From: Thermogemmata fonticola
GTDB lineage: Bacteria; Planctomycetota; Planctomycetia; Gemmatales; Gemmataceae
Assembly (NCBI RefSeq): GCF_013694095.1
Contig: NZ_JACEFB010000004.1
Span: 261,471-325,470, forward strand
DNA length: 64,000 nucleotides
Reading direction: 5' to 3'
Made by a program: the position numbers and the translations under genes. The notes under the pieces are model-generated. The model saw only the letters and a list, made by a program, of their open reading frames with translations, had not been told where the DNA came from and did not search any database. This document shows positions 29,049-37,943 of this stretch, one piece after another (within the stretch, counting starts at the first letter, position 1; every line of letters begins with the position of its first letter).

Positions 29049-29818
29049 GGGGCTTCCTCCGGGTGATTTTGCACGTAGGCAGCGATGGCCGAGAAGAACT
29101 CGATCAGTTGCGCGGCGGCGTGATCCGCAAGGTCGGAAACGGACGGCCCCAGAATCTTCACCGCCAGATGAGCCATGCGGCTGTCGCTATGCATGTAGCA
29201 TTCCACGCGGGGGGCGAACCGAGCCACGCCATCCTTCTCGGCGAGAATCGGATGGTGGAAGATGACCACGCCCTCCACAGGAATGGGCGGTGCCAAACGG
29301 CTGGGCTTGATACTGCCCCGCGCATACCAGATGCGGCCGTCCCGGAAGCGCCCCACCGTCCGCCACACCACCTCGCTGCCGCATTCATCCGTCCAGCCGA
29401 AACTGCCATCGTGGCGTGCCTGAATCGGCAGGCAGGGCACCTGGCGGCGCTGCCACGCCAAGGCCACGCGATCCGGATGATCCAAAAGCCATTCATACAC
29501 GGCTTTGGTGCAGACCACAGCTTCTCCCCGGGCGCGTGCGGAGACGGTCGGCTGCCGCAGACAGCGCGCCACACCTTCCCGATAGGTGGGAGCGACACAC
29601 CCCAGCAGGTCAGGAATAGCAGCAGCAGTCCGAGAAGCCGCCGGTAAAACGTGCCCTTCCGAAATGCCCGCGGGATCGGCAGGAGCTGCTACAGCCACCG
29701 AAGGAATCGCTCCCGTTCCCCCACTGGCTGCTGCCAATCCTCCCACGGCGGGGACACCGCCTAGCAGCATCCCACTGAAAGATTGCCGCAAGCGAACCAT
29801 GAGGCGATGTCTTGTCAT
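29021..29818 (-). CDS. Hypothetical, possibly secreted protein
   Basis: A 265-residue protein that I do not recognise. The N-terminus is basic, then hydrophobic and small-residue-rich (GMLLGGVPAVGGLAAASGG), compatible with a signal peptide, especially if translation starts at the second ATG at 29800. The rest has scattered Cys, Trp and His and no obvious catalytic motif. The 3' end overlaps the end of hemH by 28 bases on the opposite strand. CGGGGG precedes the ATG at 29818. Confidence 0.6.
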   Translation of the reverse strand: MTRHRLMVRLRQSFSGMLLGGVPAVGGLAAASGGTGAIPSVAVAAPADPAGISEGHVLPAASRTAAAIPDLLGCVAPTYREGVARCLRQPTVSARARGEAVVCTKAVYEWLLDHPDRVALAWQRRQVPCLPIQARHDGSFGWTDECGSEVVWRTVGRFRDGRIWYARGSIKPSRLAPPIPVEGVVIFHHPILAEKDGVARFAPRVECYMHSDSRMAHLAVKILGPSVSDLADHAAAQLIEFFSAIAAYVQNHPEEAPQLLGPVRP

Positions 29819-30384
29819 CCCCCGATCGGGATAACGGCACGATGGCTTCCTCCGGCCGTGGTCCATAGATCGGTTCCCTCCCGTTCCGAGAGAGGGCGGT
29901 CCAATGGCCCGCCGCACTCCTCCTTGGTGCCATCGTTTCTCGGAAGCTGCGAAGATCAGGGAAATTGCCAGCCAGCCGCCGGGACCGCAGGAAGAATGGT
30001 AAACTGTGAGGCTTGGAACGGCGCGGCCTCAGCGCGGTTCCGACGTAATCTCGACGTGGTCCCTCTACGGTCTCTCCTCAGCGGCCTCTCATAATCTGCG
30101 GTCTCTCTTGATGGGGGGAACAACAATCGGGTAACGGAAAGCGATGAAGCGAACCCATGGGCGGATATGGGCACGAGGGAGCCGCCGGCCAACGGTGATC
30201 GGGACGGATGAGAGGTAGGGGATGAAGCCAACCGGGACATTCCCAGAGAAGAGCGGCCATATCATGAGAGTGTAAACGGTGCGAGGAGGCGAGGAGAAAA
30301 GGGACAGGGGGATCCGCGGGAAGACAAGCAAAAGGAAGGGACCGAGGAAAGACCACCCCAGAAGATCAAGGAACAAGCCGGAAG
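29819..30384. other. Intergenic region between divergent genes
   Basis: About 565 bases upstream of both the secreted-protein gene and mfd. The last 110 bases are purine-rich, with repeated AAGAT(G/C)AAGGA-like phrases running into the first mfd codons. No gene recognised. Confidence 0.4.
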
Positions 30385-33300
30385 ATGAAGGAAAAGACCC
30401 AGAAGATGAAAGGACAGTCCCAGAGGATGCCCGCGAGGTCGATGCGGGTGAGCCAGGAGGGAGCAGCCGAGGCGATGATCCGAAGGGCGGATGAGGCCAG
30501 GAATCGAGGGGAGAGGAACCGGACGCCGGGGAGTGCCGGAACGGGGCGGGATGTCTGGGATGAGGTGCGCAAACTGGCCTGTCAGCTTGCCGGGTGGGAG
30601 GATTTGCTGGCCGCGCTGAGGGCCGGCCGGAGCGGAACGATCGACGGGGCCTGGGGTTCCTCCGCGGCGTGGGTAACGGCGGCTTTGGCCCAGGAGAGCG
30701 GGCAATCTCAGCTCGTTGTGGTGCCGCAGTCCCTGGATGTCGAGGAATGGGCGAGTGAGCTGGAAACGTTTCTGGGGCGCCGGCCGTGGGTCTTTCCCGG
30801 CTGGGAGGACTGGCCGGTGTCGCGGGAGAGTCGCGCCGGCCGGGATCGGACAGCCAGCGAGCGCCTGCGGGTCCTTCAGAGTCTTAGCCAGCGACTCCCT
30901 CAGCCTGTGCAGATGGTCGCCGCTGTGACAGCGTTATGCCAGCCTGTGCCGCCGCGGGAGGACCTGGTAGCCGCCGGGCGGCGCCTCACCGTCGGAGAAT
31001 CCGCCGATCTCCAGGAATTGCTCGATTGGCTGAGCCAACATGGCTATCGCCGGGTGGAGGCGGTCGAATACCCCGGAGAATATGCCCGGCGCGGCGGCAT
31101 TCTCGATCTGTTCCCCCCCAATCTTGATCAGCCGGTGCGCCTCGAGTTTTTCGGCGACGAGATCGAATCGATCCGCTCCTTTGCGGTTGCCTCGCAGCGG
31201 AGTCTGGAGCATCACCAGGAGGTGGTCATCTACGCCCCGGATCAGAGCGGCGGGATGGCACGGGGATTTTTCACGGAATATCTGCCCTCCCCTGTTCATA
31301 TCGTGCTGGTCGAACCGGAGGAGTTGCAGAATCAATTGCGGCTGTTTCAGGACCGGGTCACCGAGCGGGAGGGTTTGTTCACGGCGGAGGCCACCTGGCG
31401 CTACCTGCTGGAGCATCCCACGGTGACGGTGTCGGTGTTGCCCCGGCTGGGTCTGGAAACGACGGTGCACCTGCGGGTGGAGTCGGTGGAGCGTTTCAGC
31501 GGCAACGTGGAGCGTGTGCGGGATGAACTGGATGCCGTGGCCGGGGATGAAAGCCAGCGGGTGATCATCGCCTGCGAAACAGAAGCGGAGGTGCGGCGGC
31601 TGGAAGAGGTCTTCCGCTCCGGGCGCTTGGCTCAGGCCCAGCGCTTGTGCCTGGTACCGGGCCGGGTGCGTGCCGGCTTCCGCCTCGTGGAGCACGGCGT
31701 GTTGCTTTTGGGCAGCCAGCAGTTGTTCCACCGGGACTGGGCCGCCTATGGAGGGAAAACGCGCGGCCTGGCCAAACGCGCGGCGGAGTCGCGGCCGATC
31801 GACAGCTTCCTCGACCTGCGGGAAGGGGATTATGTCGTCCACGTGGCTTACGGGATCGCCATTTTTCGCGGCTTGCGCCTGCTGGACAAAAAGGCGGGCC
31901 GAGGTACGGAGAGTGCCGCTCCCGCCGCGGAGGGAGCGCTGGCCGAGGGAACACCGGAGGGAACGCCCGCATATGAGGAACACCTGCTGCTGGAGTTCCG
32001 GGACGGCGCGTTCCTGTATGTGCCGGCGTCGCGGATCGACCTGGTGCAAAAATATGTCGGAGGTCAGAAGACCGCTCCGGAATTGTCCAAGCTGGGCAGC
32101 AGCGTCTGGGGCCGGCGCAAGGCCAAAGCGGCGGAGGCAGCTCGCGATCTGGCCGCGGAATTGCTCCGCTTGCAAGCCCTCCGTCAGGCGGTGCCCGCCT
32201 ATGCTTTCCCCCCCGATAGCGACTGGCAGCGGGACTTCGAGGCCGCCTTTCCCTATGAGGAGACACCCGATCAGTGGGCCGCCATCCGGGACGTCAAAGC
32301 GGACCTGGAAAAGCCCAAGCCGATGGATCGGCTCCTCTGCGGCGACGTCGGTTTCGGCAAAACGGAAGTCGCCTTGCGGGCCGCCTTCAAAGTCATCGAC
32401 AACGGCAAACAAGTCGCCGTGCTCGTTCCGACCACCATTTTGGCGGAGCAGCACTATCGCACCTTCTCCCAGCGCCTGGCGGAGTATCCGTTCGTCGTCG
32501 AGGTGCTCAACCGCTTCAAAACCCCGCAGGAACAGCGGGAAATCCTCCAGCGCCTGGCCGCCGGCGGAGTGGATATCATCATCGGCACGCACCGCTTGCT
32601 TTCCGCCGATGTGCAATTCCACGACCTGGGACTGGCCATCATCGATGAGGAGCAGCGCTTCGGCGTGGAGCATAAGGAACGGCTCAAGCAGTTGCGGGCT
32701 ACGGTCCATGTCTTGACCATGACGGCGACGCCGATTCCTCGCACTCTCCACAGCGCTCTGCTGGGATTGCGGGACATCTCAAATCTGGAAACGCCGCCGC
32801 CGGAACGCCTGCCCGTGGAAACTCACATCATCCGCTGGGATGAACCGTTGATCCGCCATGCGATCCTGCGGGAGATGAATCGGGGAGGGCAGGTTTTTTT
32901 CGTGCACAACCGTGTCCATGACATCGTCCAGGTGGCGAGCGAGGTCCAGAAAGCCGTGCCGGAAGCGCGTCTGGCCATCGCCCACGGCCAGATGCCAGCG
33001 GAACAGTTGGAACGGGCCGTGCTCGCATTCCTCCGCCGGGACGTGGACGTGCTGGTGTGCACCACGATCATCGAAAGCGGGGTGGACATTCCCAATGCCA
33101 ACACGATCTTTGTCAACGAAGCGGATACCTTCGGCCTGGCGGACCTTCATCAGTTGCGCGGCCGGGTCGGACGGCAGCGCCTGCGGGCGTATGCCTACTT
33201 CATCGTCAATCCTGTCAAGCTGCTTACTCCCGCGGCCCGGTTGCGCCTCAAAGCCATCGAGGAATTCGCGGAATTGGGAGCGGGGTTCCAAATCGCCCTG

Positions 33301-33921
33301 CGCGACCTGGAAATCCGCGGGGCCGGGAACATTCTCGGCCCTGAGCAGAGCGGCCACATCGCAGCGGTCGGATACGAATTGTACTGCCAGTTGCTGGAGA
33401 ATGCGGTGCGCGAGCTGAAGAACTTGCCGCCGCAGGAAAGCGTGGAGGCCCATATTGATCTGCCCTGGCCGGCTTATCTGCCGCGGGACTACGTGCCGGG
33501 CCAGAAGCTGCGGATCGAGGTGTATCGCCGCCTGGCGCGCTTGCGGGAGCTGGCCCAACTCCAGGAGTTCCGCCAGGAGTTGATCGACCGCTACGGCCCC
33601 TTACCCCTGAGTGCCGAGTGGCTGCTGCGGACCACCGAAGTCCGCCTCCTCTGCGGCTACTGGAAAATTAGCACCATTCACCGCAACGGTCCGGATGTCG
33701 TGCTGAGCTATCGGGATCGCCGCCGGGCCGAGGAGCTGGTCCGCCAGGGCCGCGGGCGCCTCAAAATCGTCGATGACAGCGCCATCTATCTCCGCTTGCG
33801 CGCCGGCGAGGAGGAACCGGAGCGGCTCTACCGCCTCCTGTGCCGTTTGCTGCAATCCCCTGCTCCCGCGGAAACGCCGCTTTCTGACAGTTCCCCGGCA
33901 ACCCCTTCTCCACACCGCTGA
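30385..33921 (+). CDS. mfd: Transcription-repair coupling factor
   Basis: A translocase that removes stalled RNA polymerase and recruits the excision-repair machinery. The 1178 residues match family length. The UvrB-like N-terminal domain includes YPGEYARRGGILDLFPP; the RNA-polymerase-interacting domain lies in the middle, after GDYVVHVAYGIAIF; the RecG-like motor has Walker A GDVGFGKTEVALRA at about residue 653, DEEQRFGVEHKE at about 754, TATPIPRT and the TRG-type HQLRGRVGRQ. The start is uncertain: the ATG at 30385 has AAGGAA upstream, but in-frame ATGs at 30406, 30427 and 30475 follow in a low-complexity Lys/Arg/Gln stretch. About 30-40 residues at the N-terminus are not family-like. Confidence 0.93.
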   Translation: MKEKTQKMKGQSQRMPARSMRVSQEGAAEAMIRRADEARNRGERNRTPGSAGTGRDVWDEVRKLACQLAGWEDLLAALRAGRSGTIDGAWGSSAAWVTAALAQESGQSQLVVVPQSLDVEEWASELETFLGRRPWVFPGWEDWPVSRESRAGRDRTASERLRVLQSLSQRLPQPVQMVAAVTALCQPVPPREDLVAAGRRLTVGESADLQELLDWLSQHGYRRVEAVEYPGEYARRGGILDLFPPNLDQPVRLEFFGDEIESIRSFAVASQRSLEHHQEVVIYAPDQSGGMARGFFTEYLPSPVHIVLVEPEELQNQLRLFQDRVTEREGLFTAEATWRYLLEHPTVTVSVLPRLGLETTVHLRVESVERFSGNVERVRDELDAVAGDESQRVIIACETEAEVRRLEEVFRSGRLAQAQRLCLVPGRVRAGFRLVEHGVLLLGSQQLFHRDWAAYGGKTRGLAKRAAESRPIDSFLDLREGDYVVHVAYGIAIFRGLRLLDKKAGRGTESAAPAAEGALAEGTPEGTPAYEEHLLLEFRDGAFLYVPASRIDLVQKYVGGQKTAPELSKLGSSVWGRRKAKAAEAARDLAAELLRLQALRQAVPAYAFPPDSDWQRDFEAAFPYEETPDQWAAIRDVKADLEKPKPMDRLLCGDVGFGKTEVALRAAFKVIDNGKQVAVLVPTTILAEQHYRTFSQRLAEYPFVVEVLNRFKTPQEQREILQRLAAGGVDIIIGTHRLLSADVQFHDLGLAIIDEEQRFGVEHKERLKQLRATVHVLTMTATPIPRTLHSALLGLRDISNLETPPPERLPVETHIIRWDEPLIRHAILREMNRGGQVFFVHNRVHDIVQVASEVQKAVPEARLAIAHGQMPAEQLERAVLAFLRRDVDVLVCTTIIESGVDIPNANTIFVNEADTFGLADLHQLRGRVGRQRLRAYAYFIVNPVKLLTPAARLRLKAIEEFAELGAGFQIALRDLEIRGAGNILGPEQSGHIAAVGYELYCQLLENAVRELKNLPPQESVEAHIDLPWPAYLPRDYVPGQKLRIEVYRRLARLRELAQLQEFRQELIDRYGPLPLSAEWLLRTTEVRLLCGYWKISTIHRNGPDVVLSYRDRRRAEELVRQGRGRLKIVDDSAIYLRLRAGEEEPERLYRLLCRLLQSPAPAETPLSDSSPATPSPHR

Positions 33922-34066
33922 GCTGGCGAAACCTGCTGACATCCGCCTGCCATCATAGGCACCGAGGCCGCGCTGATCATTCTCCGAGTTGAAATCGCAC
34001 TGTTCACCGAAGGCCGCCGAGGAAGGGGGAAGCATCTCCAGGGAGAAGCCCCAGGGGAAGGCCGCC

Positions 34067-35437
34067 TCAAGAGGTTGGCGGGGCAGGAGCGGACGAAACG
34101 GGGGCAGAAGGGGGAGAACGCCGCCAGCGCGACGGCTGCGTCCGCCACAGATACGCTTCCAGGATCACCGCCGCAGCGGCCACCACAAGGCTGCCCCACT
34201 GGGAGAGCGTCAGGCCAAAGGTGTAAGCCGGCTCGATTCGGAGCGACTCGTTGATGAAACGATGCACGGCATAACCGAGCATCAGCAGCACCAGCAATTG
34301 CCCATCGTGGCGCCGGTAAGGGTAGTACAGAAGCAGCACTGGCAGCAGGAGCAGCATGCTAACGGTCTCGTACAATTGGGTCGGATAAAGCCCCACGGTG
34401 CGCGGCACGAAGGGGGGAAGGTCCAGGGTTTGGCCTTGCCGTTCGACGCTCAGGCGTAAGCGATTGTGCCCGCGCGGCCAGTCCCGCACCCATTCGTTGA
34501 ACAGATCATCCACGTAGATTTGCGTTTCGAGTCCCGTGTGCGTGAGCCGCTGGCGGAGTTGGAGATAGTCTTCCAGCGTGTCGCAGCGGAGGACGCGGCG
34601 GCCGGACGGCGTGCGTTCCTCCTGTCCGATGCCCCAAGCCTGCCACTTCTGCCAGACGGTTTCGATCATCTCGGCAGTGCCCAGCGGTTCCAGCAGAATG
34701 GCGTTGGGCTGGCCGTTGACGCGGACGATACGGTCCCCTGCCTCCAGGCCGGCTTGTTCCGCCGCAGAACCTGCTTCGACCGCCAGGACCCGCGAGCGGG
34801 GATCAGCCAGAGGCAGGCGGTGATTGGTGCGCGTCAGGGCAAAGCCGGTGGTCGTTTGCAAGCCCCAATCCGCGACCAGTTGGGGGCGGGCATGGGCCGG
34901 CAGCAGCGGGAAATGAGCTGTTCCCAGGGGGACGCTGGCCGTCGCGACACACGCCACCTGACCCCAGCAACAGCCGTTGAGCCAGCAGCCGAGGCGCCCG
35001 ATCGCCACCCCCGCCGCTATCAGCGGTGCAATCACATCCGCCAGTTGCCAGTTGGAAATCCGCAGGTGCCGCAACACCAGCCAGTAGAACAATCCGTAGG
35101 CCAACACGCCGCCCACCACCGAACCGTAGAAGACGATCCCGCCTTCCCAAATTTTCAGGAATGCTCCCAGCCAGCCGAGCAGGGAACGATCCGGGAAGTG
35201 GTGCGAGTATTGGATCATGTACAAAATGCGTGCTCCGATCAGGCCGCCCACGAAAATCCACAGGACGAAATCCTGGAAGCGTTCCGGCGGCAGACCGATG
35301 CGGCGTGCCCGGCGGCTGCCCCACAATGCCACCACGATAAACGCCACGAACAGCATCGTCCCAAAGCCGGGAACCGGTATTCCATCCGGCGGAAAACGAT
35401 CCTTCAGGATCGGGATCGTAAAGAGGATCTGTTGCAT
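34067..35437 (-). CDS. lgt: Prolipoprotein diacylglyceryl transferase with an inserted PDZ domain
   Basis: Transfers a diacylglyceryl group to the lipobox Cys of prolipoproteins at the cytoplasmic membrane. The N-terminal helices with GARILYMIQY, the signature GRLGCWLNGCCWG at about residue 146, and the C-terminal GLYPTQLYE and HRFINESLR motifs are intact. At 456 residues it is far longer than the usual 260-300. The extra part, about residues 175-345, lies between the signature and the YPTQLYE segment and contains GSAAEQAGLEAGDRIVRVNG, a textbook PDZ carboxylate-binding and helix pattern. In the Lgt topology this would face the periplasm. The start at 35437 (MQQILFTIPIL) is family-like. MoxR lies just upstream. 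Confidence 0.9.
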   Translation of the reverse strand: MQQILFTIPILKDRFPPDGIPVPGFGTMLFVAFIVVALWGSRRARRIGLPPERFQDFVLWIFVGGLIGARILYMIQYSHHFPDRSLLGWLGAFLKIWEGGIVFYGSVVGGVLAYGLFYWLVLRHLRISNWQLADVIAPLIAAGVAIGRLGCWLNGCCWGQVACVATASVPLGTAHFPLLPAHARPQLVADWGLQTTTGFALTRTNHRLPLADPRSRVLAVEAGSAAEQAGLEAGDRIVRVNGQPNAILLEPLGTAEMIETVWQKWQAWGIGQEERTPSGRRVLRCDTLEDYLQLRQRLTHTGLETQIYVDDLFNEWVRDWPRGHNRLRLSVERQGQTLDLPPFVPRTVGLYPTQLYETVSMLLLLPVLLLYYPYRRHDGQLLVLLMLGYAVHRFINESLRIEPAYTFGLTLSQWGSLVVAAAAVILEAYLWRTQPSRWRRSPPSAPVSSAPAPPTS

Positions 35438-35534
35438 AGCGGCTCGGATTACCTCCTGGGTTGCGCGGGACCCACGCTGGCAAAGTCCTGACGAAGCCCG
35501 GCGGGTCGGGACGTTCGCAGCGGGGCGCGTCGCA

Positions 35535-36509
35535 TCACGGCACCGGCAGATGATCGAGAATGCGGCGGATGAGATGGTCCGGCTGCAATTCCTCGGCCTC
35601 CGCCTCAAAGGACACGATCAGGCGATGGCGAAGGACATCCGCGGCCATGACTTTGACATCTTCAGGAACGACATAGTGACGCCCCTGGAGGAAAGCATGC
35701 GCTTTGGCGGAACGCAGCAAAGCCAGCGACGCCCGCGGGCTGGCCCCCAGTTGAATGTACTGTTGCAAGGGCAGACCGTAGTCCGCCGGCTGCCGCGTGG
35801 CCCGCACCACGTCCAGTAGATACTCCTTCACCCGCCGATCGACATACACGCTATCCGCCGCCTGGCGCAACTGGAGCAGTACCTGCCGCGAAAGCACCGG
35901 CTCGATCCGACGATGCACCGCGGGCGAACCCATCCGCTCCAGCACTTGCAGCTCCTCCTCACGCGAAGGATACTGCACCAGCAATTTCAGCATGAAGCGG
36001 TCCACCTGGGCTTCCGGCAAGGGATAAGTTCCCTCTTGTTCGATGGGGTTCTGCGTGGCCAGCACCAGGAAGGGATCGGGTAAGGCGAGGGTGGTTTCGC
36101 CGATGGTGACCTGCCGCTCGGCCATCGCTTCCAGGAGGGCGCTTTGTACCTTGGCCGGAGCGCGGTTGATTTCGTCCGCCAGGACCACATGGGCGAACAC
36201 CGGCCCTTTTTTCACGGTGAACTCGCCAGTCTGCGGCTGGTAAATCTGCGTACCGAGCACATCCGCGGGGAGCAAGTCCGGCGTGAATTGGATGCGCTGA
36301 AAGGACAGGTCCAGTGCCTGGGCCACGGTCCGCACCGCCAGCGTCTTGGCCAACCCCGGCACGCCTTCCAGCAGCGCATGGCCATCCATGAGCAGGGCGA
36401 TGAGCAGCCCGTCGATGAGATGGCGCTGGCCCACCAACACGCTTTCCACCGCCCGGTAAAACGGGTCCAGCATCTGCCGGTATTGGGAAATCTCGGCTCC
36501 GTTGATCAT
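35535..36509 (-). CDS. MoxR-family AAA+ ATPase
   Basis: A 324-residue chaperone-like ATPase. Walker A is the MoxR variant EGVPGLAKT at about residues 46-54, Walker B LADEINRAPAKVQSALLEAM follows at about 113, and the sensor region ATQNPIEQEGTYPLPEAQVDRF is complete. MoxR proteins usually act with a DUF58 protein and von Willebrand domain proteins to mature metalloenzymes or envelope complexes. None of these partners is adjacent here; the flanking genes are lgt and the Bax1-like gene. Start 36509 (MINGAEISQY) is chosen over an upstream extension without similarity. Confidence 0.92.
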   Translation of the reverse strand: MINGAEISQYRQMLDPFYRAVESVLVGQRHLIDGLLIALLMDGHALLEGVPGLAKTLAVRTVAQALDLSFQRIQFTPDLLPADVLGTQIYQPQTGEFTVKKGPVFAHVVLADEINRAPAKVQSALLEAMAERQVTIGETTLALPDPFLVLATQNPIEQEGTYPLPEAQVDRFMLKLLVQYPSREEELQVLERMGSPAVHRRIEPVLSRQVLLQLRQAADSVYVDRRVKEYLLDVVRATRQPADYGLPLQQYIQLGASPRASLALLRSAKAHAFLQGRHYVVPEDVKVMAADVLRHRLIVSFEAEAEELQPDHLIRRILDHLPVP

Positions 36510-36677
36510 GCCTTGGCTCGATGTTACGGCACGGGTCCCCAGGACGGTCCCGCTTCCGGAAAGTCCCAGGGCCGGTTCAAAAAACGCCAGCCGGCGCGGG
36601 CACTTTCCCTCGGCCACTTTGTGCCATTGTACGGAGCTGCTGCCGGGAGATGTGAGCCGCTGCCCGCTGGACTCGGA

Positions 36678-37910
36678 TTACGCCACTCCCGCCACCTGGG
36701 CCGCTCGCTCGGCCACCTCCTCCGCCAGCGGCACCCGCTTGTAACGATAGACGGCGGCGTCCCACCGCTCCTGGGTTTCCTCGTCTACCCGCAGTCCCTC
36801 CCCCACACACAGCAGAAAGCGGCCCGGAAGCGCCTGATGCAACCGCGCGCAGTGCCGGTGCAGGTCCGCCTTGCGCCAGAAACCGAAAAACTCCAAATAC
36901 ACCTCCCGTCCGCTCGGCTGATGGACCAGACGATAATCCGGCACCCATACGGAGTCGCCCACCATCTGAGGGGCGGGTTCGCTCTGGAGGCTCCAGTCGC
37001 GAATCCGGCTGCGGAAGGCCTGCACGAACGCCTCCAGTTCCGGAGGTGTGTACATTCCGAAATCCGGCAGATGGGAGCGCAAGCCGTCCGCCGAGGAGAG
37101 GGTAAACGTCTTGTCCCGCGCTGCTTTCCCGGCTCGGCCCCAGCGCAGATGGGCCTGGAGGTGAAACGAGGCGCAGTGCAACAAGGTGGGCAAAAACAAC
37201 GCCAGTCGCAGGCCGTACTTCTGCGTGGCAGAAAAGAGAGACAGCGGACCGTCCACCTCCAGGCGATAATTCTCCGGACCGGTGGGGCTAATTCGGACAA
37301 TCAGACGGTGGAACTTGACGGCCCGGCACAGTTGCCGGAAACGGGCCGGCGTGGCTCCGCTCACCTGAATCTCCAGGCGTACCGCACGCAGGAGGACCCC
37401 TTGGGCCAGCGCCACGTTGTAGCGCTCCAGCAGGCGTTCCGCGCTGAGGTCCTCGAAGGCCACAATGCGTTGCTCGCTTTTCAAGTCGGCGAACAGGGCC
37501 TCTTCGAGTTGGCCGGTACTCTCGAACTGGCTGTAGCTCCGAAGGGCCTCAGCGAGCACAGCCTGGCGGTCGAACGGTTTTCCCTCGGCGGCCCACTGGC
37601 GGCGGCGCTGCGCGGCCAGGGTGAACACAGCCGCCCGCAACGGCTCCGGAGACACCGCCGTGACACTCTGGAAGCTGCAGCGCTCTTCCAGCAAGTGGGC
37701 CAGGCCGGCGGGCAACAGCCCCTGCGGACCTTCTGGAATCAGGTCCGCCAGTTCCTCGGCGATTTCGCCTCGACTGCGGCCCACACTGCGGCGGAAAATC
37801 TCCAGGAGCTGCTCCGCCAGGGTCCGGACCAGCGGGTCCTGGAGCGAAACGTAAAGCGGCACCACTTGATGCCTCTGATGCCGCACCCGTAACAGCTTGC
37901 CGGTCAGCAT
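36678..37910 (-). CDS. DUF790 / Bax1-type nuclease, partner of XPB helicase
   Basis: A 410-residue protein of the DUF790 family. It begins MLTGKLLRVRHQRHQVVPLYV, close to the family's conserved opening. The C-terminal third has VWVPDYRLVHQPSGREVYLEFFGFW, giving the Asp and Glu of a restriction-endonuclease-like site. Archaeal Bax1, same family, forms a structure-specific nuclease complex with XPB. The XPB-type helicase gene lies directly upstream, 33 bases away, on the same strand, which supports the same partnership. A GTG five codons earlier (37925) is an alternative start, but the ATG at 37910 fits family and ribosome site better. Confidence 0.85.
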   Translation of the reverse strand: MLTGKLLRVRHQRHQVVPLYVSLQDPLVRTLAEQLLEIFRRSVGRSRGEIAEELADLIPEGPQGLLPAGLAHLLEERCSFQSVTAVSPEPLRAAVFTLAAQRRRQWAAEGKPFDRQAVLAEALRSYSQFESTGQLEEALFADLKSEQRIVAFEDLSAERLLERYNVALAQGVLLRAVRLEIQVSGATPARFRQLCRAVKFHRLIVRISPTGPENYRLEVDGPLSLFSATQKYGLRLALFLPTLLHCASFHLQAHLRWGRAGKAARDKTFTLSSADGLRSHLPDFGMYTPPELEAFVQAFRSRIRDWSLQSEPAPQMVGDSVWVPDYRLVHQPSGREVYLEFFGFWRKADLHRHCARLHQALPGRFLLCVGEGLRVDEETQERWDAAVYRYKRVPLAEEVAERAAQVAGVA

Positions 37911-37943
37911 AGCCGGGAATTCCACCCCAACAAAAGCGAGCGT

